Positions 1 through 8,550 are shown, counted from the first letter of the stretch. The stretch is 64,000 nt of DNA from Brevibacillus brevis NBRC 100599 (GCF_000010165.1 NC_012491.1:3293501-3357500), one strand, 5' to 3'. Notes: generated from the letters alone by a model not told the origin. Numbers and translations: made by a program.

Positions 1-706
1 CCAAGGAGAAGACTGTATTTTCATACGTACCGTACAAGATGTTAGGTCCAAAAACGGAGAGCACACGATTGTGGGCAGAGCCTTTATCCATGACGGCTGC
101 CAGCTTGTGTGGATCAACGCCAGCTTTTGCTCCGACACTGAACGCCTCGCCCAACGCTGCTGTAATGACTGCAACGACAGAGTTGTGACAAAGCTTCGCC
201 ACTTGTGCAGCGCCGGATTCCCCCAAGTAAAAAATTTCCTTTCCAATTGCTCTGAGATAGTCCATGATTTCTGGAAGCCTTGTCTCATCACCGCCGACCA
301 TAATGGTCAACGTTCCGGCCGCAGAACCCGCGGGTCCCCCACTCACCGGACAATCATAATAGTAGATCCCTTTTTCTACGCCTTGCTGATTCAGACGTTT
401 TGCTGTTGCAGGATCGATCGTACTGGTATCAAATACGAAACTGCCAGCCCCTAATGATAAGAAAAGTCCGTCCGCACCCAGCATGACTTCCTCAACAATC
501 GCAGGACCTGGAAGCGAAGTGAAAACGACACGTGCTACGCTACCCACTGCCAGTGGAGACTCGACGACCGTCGCTCCTTTTTCCTTTGCCCAGGCTTTTG
601 CTGCCGGACTTGGATCGTAGGCATACACGTGGTAGCCTTTTTGCAACAGATTGCAGACCATCCCTTTTCCCATTGCACCAATGCCGATCACACCAATCGC
701 TTCCAT
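1..706 (-). CDS. 3-hydroxyisobutyrate dehydrogenase-family NAD(P)-dependent reductase (3' end outside window)
   Basis: Reading from ATG at 706 (good GGAGGAG site 4-9 bases upstream) gives about 235 residues that run off the window edge. The N-terminus has the Rossmann motif GVIGIGAMGKGM, then a DTSTIDP segment and the substrate-binding motif DCPVSGGPAGSAAGTL near residue 118, and the catalytic-lysine region GAAQVAKLCHN near residue 167. These are hallmarks of the beta-hydroxyacid dehydrogenase family (3-hydroxyisobutyrate dehydrogenase, tartronate semialdehyde reductase), which interconvert a hydroxyacid and its semialdehyde. It lies 26 bases downstream of an aldehyde dehydrogenase on the same strand, so the two probably form an operon that processes a semialdehyde. 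The exact substrate cannot be read from the sequence. Confidence 0.85.
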   Translation of the reverse strand, partial: MEAIGVIGIGAMGKGMVCNLLQKGYHVYAYDPSPAAKAWAKEKGATVVESPLAVGSVARVVFTSLPGPAIVEEVMLGADGLFLSLGAGSFVFDTSTIDPATAKRLNQQGVEKGIYYYDCPVSGGPAGSAAGTLTIMVGGDETRLPEIMDYLRAIGKEIFYLGESGAAQVAKLCHNSVVAVITAALGEAFSVGAKAGVDPHKLAAVMDKGSAHNRVLSVFGPNILYGTYENTVFSL

Positions 707-732
707 CTTCGCTCCTCCTGCTTTCCCTATAC

Positions 733-2184
733 TTATGGCCGAATATAAACCGTTTTTGTCTCGACGTAAAAATCGAGCGCTGATTCCCCTTGCTCTCTCG
801 GACCCAATCCAGATATCTTTTTCCCGCCAAACGGAAACTGTGATTCAAAATGAGTCGACGGCATATTGACATGCGTGACACCTGACTGAATCCCTTTGAC
901 AAACTGGAAAGCTTTTTGCAAATCGTTCGTAAAAATCGTGGAGGACAAGCCAAATTCCACCTGGTTAGCCACTTGCATAGCATGTTCGAAAGAATCCACA
1001 TCGATCACGGCGATCACAGGGCCAAAAATTTCTTCGTTGGCAATCGTCATCTCCTGTGTGATGCCGGTAAACACCGTCGGCGCGACGAAATAGCCTTGGG
1101 CAAGATCACCATCTACCAGGCGCTTCCCTCCGCATTCCAGTACGCCGCCTTCTTCGATGCCCTTTTGTATATAATGAAGATATAAATTGAGCTGATGCTC
1201 GTCCACTACTGGACCATTATGATTGTCTGGATCGAAACCATTCCCGATTTTTAAGCCCTTCGCCCGCTCGATCAGTTTTGCTTTTACTTCTTCGGCTACT
1301 TCGGGAACAACCAATACGCGACTGGTCCCCGTACAACGTTGGCCATTATCGAAGAATCCGCTCAGTACGATGGAATCGATAGCGAGGTCAATATCGGCGT
1401 CCGCGAGAATAATCGCCGGATTTTTCCCGCCCATCTCCGCCTGAATCTTCCCTCCTCTAGCTCCAACTGCTCTCCCCAAGGCAAGTCCCACTTCAGACGA
1501 ACCCGTAAATGAAATCCCTTTGACCAGTGGATGATTCGCTAATTCATCCCCGATTACTGCACCTGGTCCTGTTACCAAATTCACAACGCCACTTGGAACG
1601 CCACTTTCAATTAGGAGCTCTACTAGCTTTACACTAATCAAGGAGGTGTTGCTTGCTGGCTTGAACACCACTGTATTACCTGCGAGGATGGCTGGAACGA
1701 TCTTCCACAAGCCAATCCCCAACGGAAAATTCCATGGAGCAATAATCGCGAAAACCCCGATTGGCTCTCGTACCGTGTAACCCACTACCCGTTCATCAAA
1801 GGAAGGGACCGTTTGACCTGTCAAGCGAGTCGCTTCTCCGGTCAACTGCTTCATGGAAGTGATTGTCTTGGCAACCTCACCTCTCGCTTCCCGCAATGTT
1901 TTCCCGACTTCACGGGTGATCGTTTCTGCGAGCTCTTCTTTGTGTTTTTCCAATAAGTGAATGAGGGAGAACAAGAATTCTCCACGTGTGGGAGCCGATT
2001 TTTGTGACCATTCACCAAAAGCATCGGCAGCAGCTTCAATGGCAGAACGCGCATCTAGCCCGTCCGATTTTTGAAAATAACCGAGAACCTCATTCGTATT
2101 GGCAGGGTTCGTGCTAGGGAAAACCTGTCCAGTATGGCTCGTCACCCAAGCTCCGGCGATGTAGTTATTGTAAGTTGCTGTCAA
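733..2184 (-). CDS. NAD(P)-dependent aldehyde dehydrogenase
   Basis: An aldehyde dehydrogenase of normal length (483 aa). Visible motifs are the PWNFP cofactor segment, VFKPASNTS, the FTGSSEVG nucleotide-binding turn, the general-base glutamate in EMGGKNP (about residue 250) and the nucleophilic cysteine in GQRCTGTSR (about residue 284). The frame is open to 2208, but a strong AAGGTGGGAG site sits just before TTG at 2184, so I take TTG as the start. It resembles the ketoglutarate-semialdehyde/benzaldehyde-type branch (GucD/YcbD-like) from memory; the substrate is unproven. It is followed by the reductase gene at 1-706 and is divergent from the regulator at 2308, which may control it. Confidence 0.88.
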   Translation of the reverse strand: MTATYNNYIAGAWVTSHTGQVFPSTNPANTNEVLGYFQKSDGLDARSAIEAAADAFGEWSQKSAPTRGEFLFSLIHLLEKHKEELAETITREVGKTLREARGEVAKTITSMKQLTGEATRLTGQTVPSFDERVVGYTVREPIGVFAIIAPWNFPLGIGLWKIVPAILAGNTVVFKPASNTSLISVKLVELLIESGVPSGVVNLVTGPGAVIGDELANHPLVKGISFTGSSEVGLALGRAVGARGGKIQAEMGGKNPAIILADADIDLAIDSIVLSGFFDNGQRCTGTSRVLVVPEVAEEVKAKLIERAKGLKIGNGFDPDNHNGPVVDEHQLNLYLHYIQKGIEEGGVLECGGKRLVDGDLAQGYFVAPTVFTGITQEMTIANEEIFGPVIAVIDVDSFEHAMQVANQVEFGLSSTIFTNDLQKAFQFVKGIQSGVTHVNMPSTHFESQFPFGGKKISGLGPREQGESALDFYVETKTVYIRP

Positions 2185-2217
2185 ATCGTCTCCCACCTTC
2201 CGCTTCATATAGGAGTA

Positions 2218-2276
2218 TTGTATCTAGCGAAAATTATGAATACAATGTATATACAGATACTTATTTCCAGATACAA
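2218..2276. promoter_or_regulatory. Divergent intergenic region with repeated GTATCT/AGATAC sites
   Basis: The roughly 120 bases between the aldehyde dehydrogenase and the regulator contain TTGTATCT at 2218-2225, AGATAC at 2255-2260 and AGATACAA at 2269-2276. The first and last are inverted copies of each other. This spacing between divergent genes fits operator half-sites for the adjacent PucR-type regulator, but the assignment is inference. Confidence 0.35.
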
Positions 2277-2307
2277 ATGTGTATTTCTCTATATGGAGGA
2301 CACGTGG

Positions 2308-4443
2308 ATGAATTCTTTTTCGCTCCTGCTTGAAAAGCTGCATGAATGGTTTGGTGATCAGCCTTCTTCTATCTGGTTCCAATTTTCGCGTGATCGACAT
2401 TTTCGGCTTATTTTCTCCTCTTTTCACGAAAACGCTACCACAATTATTCCCCCTATGACTGTACCTCACTGTGATAGCGATGCGAACGATAAGCGTTATA
2501 CCTATGAGTCCCTTCCCTCCCAACAAATGTACCGTTTTTTCTACGAAAACGAAGGACAAGCTGTTATCTGCCTTGGACATAAAGCAAACCAACCGGTCAT
2601 CCTAACCGCTGACCAATGGGACCTATTGTGGTTCGGCATTCGTCTGTTGTTGGCAGAAGAAAAAATGACTGCCAAAGCGGAGGAAAGCAAGAAGCTTTTT
2701 GAAGGGATTCGTTCCATATCTGCTACTCTCGACGTTGACCAAATCATTCGTGGAATCATTGGTAATGCACTGGCTGTTATCCCGGCTGCAGACGCAGGCC
2801 TCCTGCACTTGTATGATCCCTCTATCGACCGATTGATTCCGAAAGCGACTGTCGGTTTTTATGATACCGTGTTCAAAGACCTCAAAATGCGAGTAGGAGA
2901 ATCCATCGCGGGCAAAGTGTTCGAGGACGGAATCCCACGTATGTACAAAACCAGCCAAGAAACAGCCCATGCAATGAAGGATATCTCTGCTGATAACTTT
3001 CATTCTCTGAACCACGCAAAAGCATTGCAAGACTTGAATGGGTTGTTATGTGTTCCAATATCACGTGGAGAAAAACGGATTGGTGTACTTGTCCTGCATC
3101 AATTTCATCAAGAAAATGTGTTTACGGAGTACGACCTTGACCTCCTCCAAGGCTTCGCAGACCAAACTTCCATCGCCCTGCAAAATGCCGAGCTCTATGC
3201 GGAAGTCAAACAAGCGTATGAGCATATGGCTGCCATTAGCGCGCAACTGCAAGCCAAGCACGATGATTGGATTCAACGCAACCATATCCATGAATCCATC
3301 AAGCAGTTGTCCCTGCAAAATAAAGGGGCGGAAACAATCGTAAAAACCCTCAGCAAAATGACCGGACATCCCATCTATTTTGCCGATTGGCTTGAGCAAA
3401 AAATGTATCCTGAAAAGAGTCTTTTATTTTTTAGCTGGGATGAACTGTATACATTGCTGAACAAAAGAAGACAGCCTGTTTCCGTCAACCTGTTCTCGCC
3501 CGCTTCTGGTGACGATCAACGATTCTGTCTGTATCCACTAATCAATGGAAGCATCTTTCTCGGATGTCTCATGCTTCCCGTAGACGAACGCGGGCTATCT
3601 GATCTTACACGTATGACGATCGAACAAGGGAGCGCTGTGCTCATACTTGATTTGGTGAAAAAGCAATCGATCAGCTCTGTGCTGTACAAGCGTGCACACG
3701 ATCTTTTTCAAGAATTGATCGTAAGCAAAGGCAATGAACTGTTTGACCGCGCCCATTCGATGGGGTTACAGCCACAAGCAACATACTACGTGATCTATGC
3801 CCATCTGACGCAGTGCCACGACCTGGCATTGCTAGAAGCAAACATTCACCGACTCATTACCCGTTTCAAATGGGCGTTCAACAAAACACAAATGTTTGTT
3901 TACGGATTCCACAACCATGTCACCCTCCTCATCCGGACTCTCGGCTCCCGAGATGGAAAGGACATCCGGGAGAGGCTGCAACAGGCGTACGATGAGTGGG
4001 AACTTGGCAAGGAAGCATCGTTATCCATTGGCGTGGGAAGTATGGCAAGCGGGATTGAGCAAATCAGCAAAAGCTACGAAGAAGCCAAGAAAGCCGCTCT
4101 CTACCTGACCAACCGCAGCCGTTCTGGTGTGGTTCACTATAAAGACCTGGGTATCAATCGCCTCATGCTGAACCAGAGTCAAGCCGATATTGATGCATTC
4201 ATTCATGATGTCTTTGCCCCCCTCTGGCAAGACCCGGAAAAATATGAGGAATGGGAACAGACGATCATCACGTATATGAAATGCAGTCAATCCCCTCAAC
4301 TGACTGCCAAAGAGCTGCACATACACGTCAATACGCTGTATCAGCGTTTGCGCAAAGTCGAGGAGCTTCTTCATATCGATTTGCGAGATCCGGAAGACTT
4401 GCTAAAATTACAGCTCGCTTGTCATTTGCGCCAGGAAGGATAA
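2308..4443 (+). CDS. GAF-domain PucR/CdaR-type transcriptional regulator
   Basis: A 711-aa regulator. A variable N-terminal region is followed by a GAF domain (about residues 130-310; 'EGIRSISATLDVDQII' through 'FADQTSIALQNAELY'), a central region with the degenerate GGDEF-like fold seen in CdaR/PucR proteins (about 480-620, including 'SIGVGSMASGIEQISKSY'), and a C-terminal PucR-type helix-turn-helix (about 655-700, 'TAKELHIHVNTLYQRLRKVE'). The frame extends upstream into the divergent gene, but ATG at 2308 has a GGAGGA site seven bases before it. Proteins of this build commonly activate catabolic genes nearby; the divergent aldehyde dehydrogenase/reductase pair is the obvious target. The ligand is unknown. 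Confidence 0.85.
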   Translation: MNSFSLLLEKLHEWFGDQPSSIWFQFSRDRHFRLIFSSFHENATTIIPPMTVPHCDSDANDKRYTYESLPSQQMYRFFYENEGQAVICLGHKANQPVILTADQWDLLWFGIRLLLAEEKMTAKAEESKKLFEGIRSISATLDVDQIIRGIIGNALAVIPAADAGLLHLYDPSIDRLIPKATVGFYDTVFKDLKMRVGESIAGKVFEDGIPRMYKTSQETAHAMKDISADNFHSLNHAKALQDLNGLLCVPISRGEKRIGVLVLHQFHQENVFTEYDLDLLQGFADQTSIALQNAELYAEVKQAYEHMAAISAQLQAKHDDWIQRNHIHESIKQLSLQNKGAETIVKTLSKMTGHPIYFADWLEQKMYPEKSLLFFSWDELYTLLNKRRQPVSVNLFSPASGDDQRFCLYPLINGSIFLGCLMLPVDERGLSDLTRMTIEQGSAVLILDLVKKQSISSVLYKRAHDLFQELIVSKGNELFDRAHSMGLQPQATYYVIYAHLTQCHDLALLEANIHRLITRFKWAFNKTQMFVYGFHNHVTLLIRTLGSRDGKDIRERLQQAYDEWELGKEASLSIGVGSMASGIEQISKSYEEAKKAALYLTNRSRSGVVHYKDLGINRLMLNQSQADIDAFIHDVFAPLWQDPEKYEEWEQTIITYMKCSQSPQLTAKELHIHVNTLYQRLRKVEELLHIDLRDPEDLLKLQLACHLRQEG

Positions 4444-4451
4444 ATCGAAAT

Positions 4452-4508
4452 AGGCAGGAGTAGCTTCAGACGGGAAAAGTCCTGAGCTACCACTGCCTTT
4501 TTTCTTTA
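4452..4508 (+). terminator. Intrinsic terminator of the GAF/PucR regulator gene
   Basis: AGGCAG and GTAGCT pair with AGCTAC and CTGCCT around a loop, followed by a run of T; it starts nine bases after the stop codon. Confidence 0.8.
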
Positions 4509-4607
4509 CAAAGATTTTTCGCGTGTTCGGATAAAGTGTTTACCATAATTTTGTTATGTAAACGATCTCTTTATGGCTTTTCTATTTGATGAGAATAACA
4601 CTTCAAA

Positions 4608-5381
4608 TTATTTCAAAACTTTCTTTAATGCTTTTTGTAACGCTTCATTGAAAAAATACCAGTCATGATTGCCAGACCATTCTTCATACTCAATGGAAAA
4701 GTTAAGATTCCGCATTTCATTGTAGAATCTTACGTTGCTATCACGCATAAAATCTTCCGTTCCACATGCGATATATATTTCAGGTCTGACTGACTGATCT
4801 TTGATCTTGTTAGCTAAGTCCAATATCTCATGCTCATCACTCCACTCCAAGTTACTTCCTAGAATCCCTTGAAAATCCTTGAGCATCTGTTCTCCATAAA
4901 CCATTCTAAATTTTTCAATCTCTCCATGCTCATCTAAATCCTCCTTCAAAAATAAGCATGGTGATGAAAATGCACAACAATAACCATATTGCTCTGGTTT
5001 TGACAATGCACATTTCAAGGCTCCATATCCTCCCATTGAATCACCAATAATGATCGTATCCTCTCTTTCAGAAGATATGTTAAAGACACTTTTGCATATG
5101 ATTGGTAATTCTTCAATAATATAACTAAAATATTTAAATCCAAATTTCATATCCGAACAAAAACTCCTGGAAATTTCCGGCATGACAAATATTGCATGAT
5201 AGTCATTTGCATAAACAGGCAACATCGTATAATTTGCCCAATCACCATTACCTCCGCAAAGACCGTGAAGCAGATATACCACTTGATAATTTTGCTCCAT
5301 ATTAAATTTGTTTGGGATAATAACGGTTATTCCGGTTTCAATTTCTAGCATACGAGAAAAAACACTACCTCTTAATATCAT
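4608..5381 (-). CDS. Esterase-D/PHB-depolymerase-like alpha/beta hydrolase
   Basis: A 257-aa protein with the alpha/beta-hydrolase oxyanion segment VVYLLHGLCGGNGDW near residue 33, the nucleophile elbow GDSMGGYGALK near residue 113 and a late histidine in WSGNHDWYFF near residue 240. This pattern fits the putative esterase family that includes esterase D and S-formylglutathione hydrolase. ATG at 5381 has a GGAGG site seven bases upstream. The gene and its flanks are clearly more AT-rich than the neighbours, which suggests acquisition from elsewhere. The substrate is unknown and it has no operon partner. Confidence 0.75.
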   Translation of the reverse strand: MILRGSVFSRMLEIETGITVIIPNKFNMEQNYQVVYLLHGLCGGNGDWANYTMLPVYANDYHAIFVMPEISRSFCSDMKFGFKYFSYIIEELPIICKSVFNISSEREDTIIIGDSMGGYGALKCALSKPEQYGYCCAFSSPCLFLKEDLDEHGEIEKFRMVYGEQMLKDFQGILGSNLEWSDEHEILDLANKIKDQSVRPEIYIACGTEDFMRDSNVRFYNEMRNLNFSIEYEEWSGNHDWYFFNEALQKALKKVLK

Positions 5382-5554
5382 TTCTTTGCCTCCGTGTATT
5401 CTTCTGGATTATGATTTTTCTTATATTACTTTTAAAAAATCTTATCCAAAAATTTACTCCCAGGCATTTTATCTGTCAACATATTCTTGTTGTTATTCGT
5501 GTTTTATTCCATTAATTTTAAATGTTTCCAATTAAATTTCATAATACCGACACA

Positions 5555-5695
5555 TTAAACTAAGTCATCAACCAGCATTTCAAATCTGCCGTCAATTGAT
5601 ATAGTTCGGTTGTATTCTTGCAGCGCCTTTTGTGCGATTTGCTGCGACTGGGCCTCGTCATGCGAATCCCCCCACCCAATAAATGGATCATACGC
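5555..5695 (-). pseudogene. Relic: C-terminal 46 codons of an unrecognised protein
   Basis: On the minus strand an open stretch ending in TAA at 5555 reads AYDPFIGWGDSHDEAQ then about 30 more protein-like residues ending FEMLVDDLV. It is bounded upstream by an in-frame stop and has no start or ribosome site. Its base composition is richer in GC than the AT-rich esterase flank next to it. I read it as the surviving 3' end of a deleted gene. The rest of the 5382-5795 gap holds only AT-rich sequence on the esterase side and the MerR promoter. Confidence 0.4.
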
Positions 5696-5742
5696 TTACA
5701 TTCGGTTGTTTTCGGCCGTACTCCTTTTTTCATTTTTTTCGC

Positions 5743-5773
5743 TTGACTCCAACCTAAGGTCAGACTGCAAACT
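5743..5773 (+). promoter_or_regulatory. MerR-type promoter with central dyad
   Basis: TTGACT at 5743-5748 is followed by a 19-base spacer that contains the dyad ACCTAAGGT (5752-5760) and a weak -10 (CAAACT, 5768-5773). A long spacer with a central dyad is the signature of promoters twisted by MerR-family proteins, so the downstream MerR gene probably autoregulates. Confidence 0.55.
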
Positions 5774-5795
5774 CAACTTCAGGAGGTGAATCGCC

Positions 5796-6533
5796 ATGTT
5801 GTATACCGTTAACGATGTAGCCAAACTGTCTGGTACCACAATCAAGACACTGTATCACTATCAAAAGATTGGTTTGCTAATGCCAGAAGTCGTTACAGAA
5901 AATGGGTACCGCTATTACGGTGAGAATGAGCTCAAGCGGTTACAACAAATCTTGTTTTATCGTGAGCTAGATTTTTCATTGGACAGCATTAAAGCTGCAC
6001 TAGATCACGAACCAGACAGACTTCGATGCTTATGTGAGCAGCAAGCGATGTTAAAGGCACGCCAGCTACGATTGGAGCGCATCTTGAATACGCTCGAAGA
6101 AACAATTCGACACGAGAGGAAGCGAGGAAAAATGTCCACAGAAAACATGTTTGATGGATTGAACGAAGAAGAATGGAAGCAGGCATTCACTCAACAAAAT
6201 GAGCATTTGCAGAAAGCGTATAATTTTCAATTGGATACAGAGAATCTAGACGTGGCTTCCTTGAATGAAAAAGCTGCCGAAGCGAAGGCTTTCATGACGT
6301 TTATGGCCGATGCGCTGAAAAACAACAAAAGTGTCGACGATGACAGTGTGGCTTCTGCGATCGAAAACCATCTTGCTTTTTTACAAAAAGACCATCCGAT
6401 TGATGCGCGAGCATTTGCCGAGCAGTCAAGATTTTTCCTTTCAGATGAGTTCCACCGCGCAATGTTGGAAGAGCAACAAACGGGTTTAAGCTACTACCTT
6501 TGCATGGCTGCCGAAAATTACGCTTCTAAGTAA
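5796..6533 (+). CDS. MerR-family regulator with TipAS-type antibiotic-recognition domain
   Basis: A 245-aa protein. Residues 1-70 form the MerR winged helix ('YTVNDVAKLSGTTIKTLYHY', 'ENGYRYYGENEL'), followed by a coiled coil (about 75-110). The C-terminal 120 residues ('EEWKQAFTQQNEHLQKAY' and 'QSRFFLSDEFHRAML') resemble the TipAS domain that binds thiopeptide or other drugs in TipA, Mta and SkgA relatives. ATG at 5796 has an AGGAGGTGA site. The gene stands alone downstream of a MerR-style promoter, so it probably activates its own transcription and drug-response genes elsewhere. Confidence 0.85.
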   Translation: MLYTVNDVAKLSGTTIKTLYHYQKIGLLMPEVVTENGYRYYGENELKRLQQILFYRELDFSLDSIKAALDHEPDRLRCLCEQQAMLKARQLRLERILNTLEETIRHERKRGKMSTENMFDGLNEEEWKQAFTQQNEHLQKAYNFQLDTENLDVASLNEKAAEAKAFMTFMADALKNNKSVDDDSVASAIENHLAFLQKDHPIDARAFAEQSRFFLSDEFHRAMLEEQQTGLSYYLCMAAENYASK

Positions 6534-6540
6534 AGTGTGG

Positions 6541-6556
6541 TTAAACGATCGTTTAA
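6541..6556. repeat. Perfect 16-bp palindrome TTAAACGATCGTTTAA
   Basis: A perfect palindrome seven bases after the stop codon of the MerR gene. A near-identical one (TTAAACAATTGTTTAA, also followed by CAAAT) sits at 33187-33202 immediately after another stop codon. It could be an operator for a dimeric repressor or a transcript-end structure; the role is unknown. Confidence 0.5.
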
Positions 6557-6561
6557 CAAAT

Positions 6562-6600
6562 AAACCGGGTGAGCTGCGACTCCCCGGTTCATTGCTTCCA
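6562..6600 (-). terminator. Likely terminator of the serine hydrolase gene
   Basis: AACCGGG/CCCCGGTT stem; read on the minus strand it is followed by a T-rich stretch (TTTATTTGTT), downstream of the stop codon at 6616. Confidence 0.5.
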
Positions 6601-6615
6601 TTCCTATCTGCTGCC

Positions 6616-7635
6616 TTAGATTACCGCCTCGATAATATGTTCCTTGATCAGCGTCCATCGATCACGAGAATTCGGCATGAATTCCGATGCAATGGCTACG
6701 ACGAGGTTTTTTTCTGGGATGCAACAGATAACATTTCCGCCATCGCCCAGTGCAGCATAAGAAAAAACACCGTCCTCTTCACGCAACCACCATAGATACC
6801 CGTAGTGATTGAGATTCATCGCGGTTGATTCATCTATCCAAGCTACTGGAATGATCTGATGATGATCCCAACAGCCACGATTCAGATAGAGCAAGCCAAT
6901 ACGTGCCATGTCACGGGGAGTTAACGTGAGCCCCCACCCTCCTGTGGAGTTGTTGTCAGGATCTTTTACCCACCCTCTCACATCTTTCCCGAATAAATCT
7001 TCAAACCCAAACGCTTTCATTTCATAATCAGGGATTTCTTCTATGCCGATGGGTTTAAACAAGTGTTCGTTGGCAAATTCCCGGGCACTTTTTCCTGTGC
7101 TGCGTGTGAGGATGGCTGAAAGCAGATGCGCCCCAGCAGTCGAATACTTAAACCCGCCAATCTTTCCCTTTTGCCCGAGCATATCCAGGGTATATGTTAC
7201 CCAATCGGACTGCATACACATCTTGTCCAGTGGTTCGTGCCAGTCCTCAAAAGGATAGGGGGCTGTCATCGTCAGGAGATGGCGTATGGTAATTGCTTGT
7301 TTTTGCGTTTCCGTATGATCGGGTGCATAGTCTGGGAAAAAATCCAGCACCTTTTGGTCAACATGTTTGATAAACCTTTTCTGTATGGCAATTCCGATGA
7401 GAGCAGATAGAATACTTTTCGTTACAGACGCTACATGATGTCTATCTTTCGGTCCATAGCCCTGGTAGTACCTTTCATGGACGATATAACCATTTCTTAC
7501 AAGAATGATCCCGTTTATGTTGCTGTACGAGGCTTCAATGATAGGGTCTAGCTCTGCTAGTTTTTCAGCGTCTATGTTCAAGAGGGTCGGGTCAACTGCT
7601 TGCCATTTTGTAGGGGACCAATCACTTCTTTGCAT
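6616..7635 (-). CDS. Class C beta-lactamase-like serine hydrolase
   Basis: A 339-aa protein of the beta-lactamase/penicillin-binding serine hydrolase family. The catalytic SxxK is in HVASVTKSILSALIG near residue 76, a Tyr motif is in FKYSTAGAHLLSA near residue 162, and the third conserved box lies in LGDGGNVICCIP near residue 300. No signal peptide is visible, so a cytosolic esterase or peptidase role is more likely than antibiotic hydrolysis. The frame opens with GTG at 7653, but ATG at 7635 sits at the right distance from GGAGGAGGG and is preferred. It starts 27 bases after the MerR gene at 7663 and is probably co-transcribed with it. Confidence 0.8.
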   Translation of the reverse strand: MQRSDWSPTKWQAVDPTLLNIDAEKLAELDPIIEASYSNINGIILVRNGYIVHERYYQGYGPKDRHHVASVTKSILSALIGIAIQKRFIKHVDQKVLDFFPDYAPDHTETQKQAITIRHLLTMTAPYPFEDWHEPLDKMCMQSDWVTYTLDMLGQKGKIGGFKYSTAGAHLLSAILTRSTGKSAREFANEHLFKPIGIEEIPDYEMKAFGFEDLFGKDVRGWVKDPDNNSTGGWGLTLTPRDMARIGLLYLNRGCWDHHQIIPVAWIDESTAMNLNHYGYLWWLREEDGVFSYAALGDGGNVICCIPEKNLVVAIASEFMPNSRDRWTLIKEHIIEAVI

Positions 7636-7662
7636 GATAATTCCCTCCTCCACAAGAGAATG

Positions 7663-8487
7663 TCATTTTTTTCTAACTGGAAAATACACTTCCGTAACAA
7701 GCTCCTCAGGAACGCTGGCATGATCGGGTTCGGTTACATAGACTTCGTAGGGTGATCTCACCAATTCGTAGCCTTCCTTTTCTACCCATTCCCTCAGCCT
7801 GGCATATACCGATGTCAATTCTGAGTAAGGTCCCTTACATACAGACTTTGCACAAAGTCCCCCTGGCAAATCTCTTGTTCCCGTTACAGCCTCCGCGACC
7901 GGGAGTGCAAACTCGGTATCATTTCCGGCGGGATTGAATTCCGGGCTGTGATAAATCGTTATTGGCGTACCAAGCAAGGTGAGCTTTTCAGTCGCAATCC
8001 TTTCATACAGCTTACGAAAATACTTCCTATATCCTGTTGCATAATCATCACTCGTCATCACCTGGCGTAACGAAAGAATATGGATGGGCTGGGTCTCGAC
8101 AAGCTGTACTTCAATGTTGTCAAGGTATGCCATCATGGGGATCCCCTTCTCCATTTTCAAAAGATCATGGTTCAGTTGTTTGATGGTGTAGTCCAACGCG
8201 TTTCGTTTTTCATACATTTCCCTTTGCTTGCGAAGAAGCACGGTAACGAGCTTCTCTTCCGATTGATCTTCTTCCCTTTCCAGCATGGCTTTTATTTCGT
8301 CCAGCGAAAAATGATACGATTTCAAACGATTGATGAAGAGCATCTTTTTCAGTTGCTTGATGGAATAATATCGATAGCCATTTTCAGGATGAATCTCGTC
8401 CGGGTTCATTAATCCGATTTCGGCATAATAGCGAAGCGTTTTGGTCGTCACTCCGCATATCTTTGAAAACTCTCCGATTGATAGCAC
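7663..8487 (-). CDS. MerR-family regulator with GyrI-like effector-binding domain
   Basis: A 274-aa BltR/BmrR-type regulator. The winged helix covers residues 1-70 ('SIGEFSKICGVTTKTLRYYA', 'PENGYRYYSIKQLKKM'), a coiled coil follows (75-120), and the C-terminal half ('IEVQLVETQPIHILSLRQVM' to 'TEVYFPVRK') is a GyrI/SHS2-type multidrug-binding module. The frame opens at TTG 8508, but GGAGGT lies six bases before GTG at 8487, which I take as the start. It precedes a serine hydrolase in the same transcript and has its own MerR-type promoter. Confidence 0.85.
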   Translation of the reverse strand: MLSIGEFSKICGVTTKTLRYYAEIGLMNPDEIHPENGYRYYSIKQLKKMLFINRLKSYHFSLDEIKAMLEREEDQSEEKLVTVLLRKQREMYEKRNALDYTIKQLNHDLLKMEKGIPMMAYLDNIEVQLVETQPIHILSLRQVMTSDDYATGYRKYFRKLYERIATEKLTLLGTPITIYHSPEFNPAGNDTEFALPVAEAVTGTRDLPGGLCAKSVCKGPYSELTSVYARLREWVEKEGYELVRSPYEVYVTEPDHASVPEELVTEVYFPVRKK

Positions 8488-8519
8488 AGGCTTACCTCCA
8501 TTCTTCAATCGATATCCTA

Positions 8520-8550
8520 CTTATACCCCTTCCCCTAAGGGCAAAGTCAA
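8520..8550 (-). promoter_or_regulatory. MerR-type promoter (19-bp spacer) of the MerR-hydrolase operon
   Basis: On the minus strand TTGACT (8545-8550) and TATAAG (8520-8525) are separated by exactly 19 bases, and the spacer carries the dyad CCCTTAGGGG. This is the classic layout of a MerR-regulated promoter and implies drug-responsive autoregulation. Confidence 0.7.

Noticed and set aside
71-454. Plus-strand open frame of 127 codons at the left edge
   Set aside because: Antisense to the 3-hydroxyisobutyrate-dehydrogenase-like gene, whose minus-strand product shows all family motifs.
2071-2307. N-terminal extension of the GAF/PucR regulator
   Set aside because: It overlaps the start of the divergent aldehyde dehydrogenase and has no ribosome site; ATG at 2308 has GGAGGA.
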